A stretch of DNA of 64,000 bases from Bactrocera neohumeralis. Its lineage: Eukaryota > Arthropoda > Insecta > Diptera > Tephritidae. Both the position numbers and the translations under genes were made by a program. Of this stretch, positions 63,841 to 64,000 are shown one piece after another (position 1 is the first letter of the stretch; each line of letters opens with the position of its first letter). The stretch is from the NCBI RefSeq assembly GCF_024586455.1, contig NW_026089624.1:3501341-3565340 (forward strand), written 5' to 3'. Below the pieces are notes generated by a model. The model did no database searches, had not been told where the DNA came from, and saw nothing but the letters and a program-made list of their open reading frames with translations.

Positions 63841-64000
63841 AATTATCAAACGACACTGTTGCCCTTACAACAGTAGTGTGGGACTTTAACCCATTAAAAA
63901 AACATCTCATTTACGACACATAGCGTTGGTGAATTGCCCTGCGGAACTACCGATTAAGTATTACATCGCAGAGCTAAGCCTATTGACTATAACGTCTCAG
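63841..64000. other. Unassigned sequence at the window edge
   Basis: 160 bp have higher complexity and no ORF or family match that I recognise. Confidence 0.4.

Overview
The window looks like fruit-fly-type dipteran heterochromatin or a gene desert. It is AT-rich, peppered with ATACATATGTATG-type microsatellites, and built almost wholly from transposable elements (TEs) of families typical of higher Diptera: P element, hAT, Tc1/mariner, R1- and RTE-clade LINEs, BEL/Pao and errantivirus LTR elements, and mini-me/DINE-like repeats. A tephritid is my best guess, by inference only. I found no intact host gene, rRNA, tRNA or CRISPR array. The one candidate for host-like coding sequence is an exon, 60-bp intron, exon stretch on the minus strand at about 35.07-35.37 kb.

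Layout from the left. A complete non-autonomous LTR element (9-2576) with a TACA target duplication carries six tandem double-hairpin units. It adjoins an unclassified repeat ('repeat B') that was entered by a hAT element (3369-5498) and by a P-type element (5580-9674, perfect 8-bp duplication). A second copy of repeat B at 28.5-29.4 kb lacks both insertions. From 10 to 17 kb there are mariner and Tc1 remnants, a mini-me-like repeat with a 154-bp tandem array, a solo LTR and non-coding DNA. From 17.2 to 28.1 kb an R1-clade LINE on the minus strand is split by about 7 kb of BEL/Pao material, which itself holds a Tc1/mariner insertion.

From 29.4 to 34.0 kb a fold-back Tc1 element abuts a damaged RTE LINE. 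A BEL/Pao provirus (35.4-43.9 kb, minus) with gag, protease, RT, RNase H and integrase, all frame-broken, follows. An errantivirus of the 17.6/297 type (44,553-52,647, minus; ATAT duplication; gag, pol and env all degraded) comes next. A nested-hairpin MITE (53.1 kb) and a nearly intact RTE LINE (54,109-57,378; perfect 12-bp duplication; one frameshift) inserted in a Tc1 terminus follow. From 57.4 to 61.4 kb lie pieces of a third LTR family whose putative gag holds RVED-type peptide repeats. The right end has a fold-back mariner derivative, a 154-bp MITE and a 5'-truncated I/Jockey-like LINE tail with an RNase H domain.

No set of genes here works together as a host pathway. The biology is in nested insertion history, element rearrangement and possible RNA structure. 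Nearly every coding region is a pseudogene. The best-preserved one is the RTE ORF at 54.4-57.3 kb.
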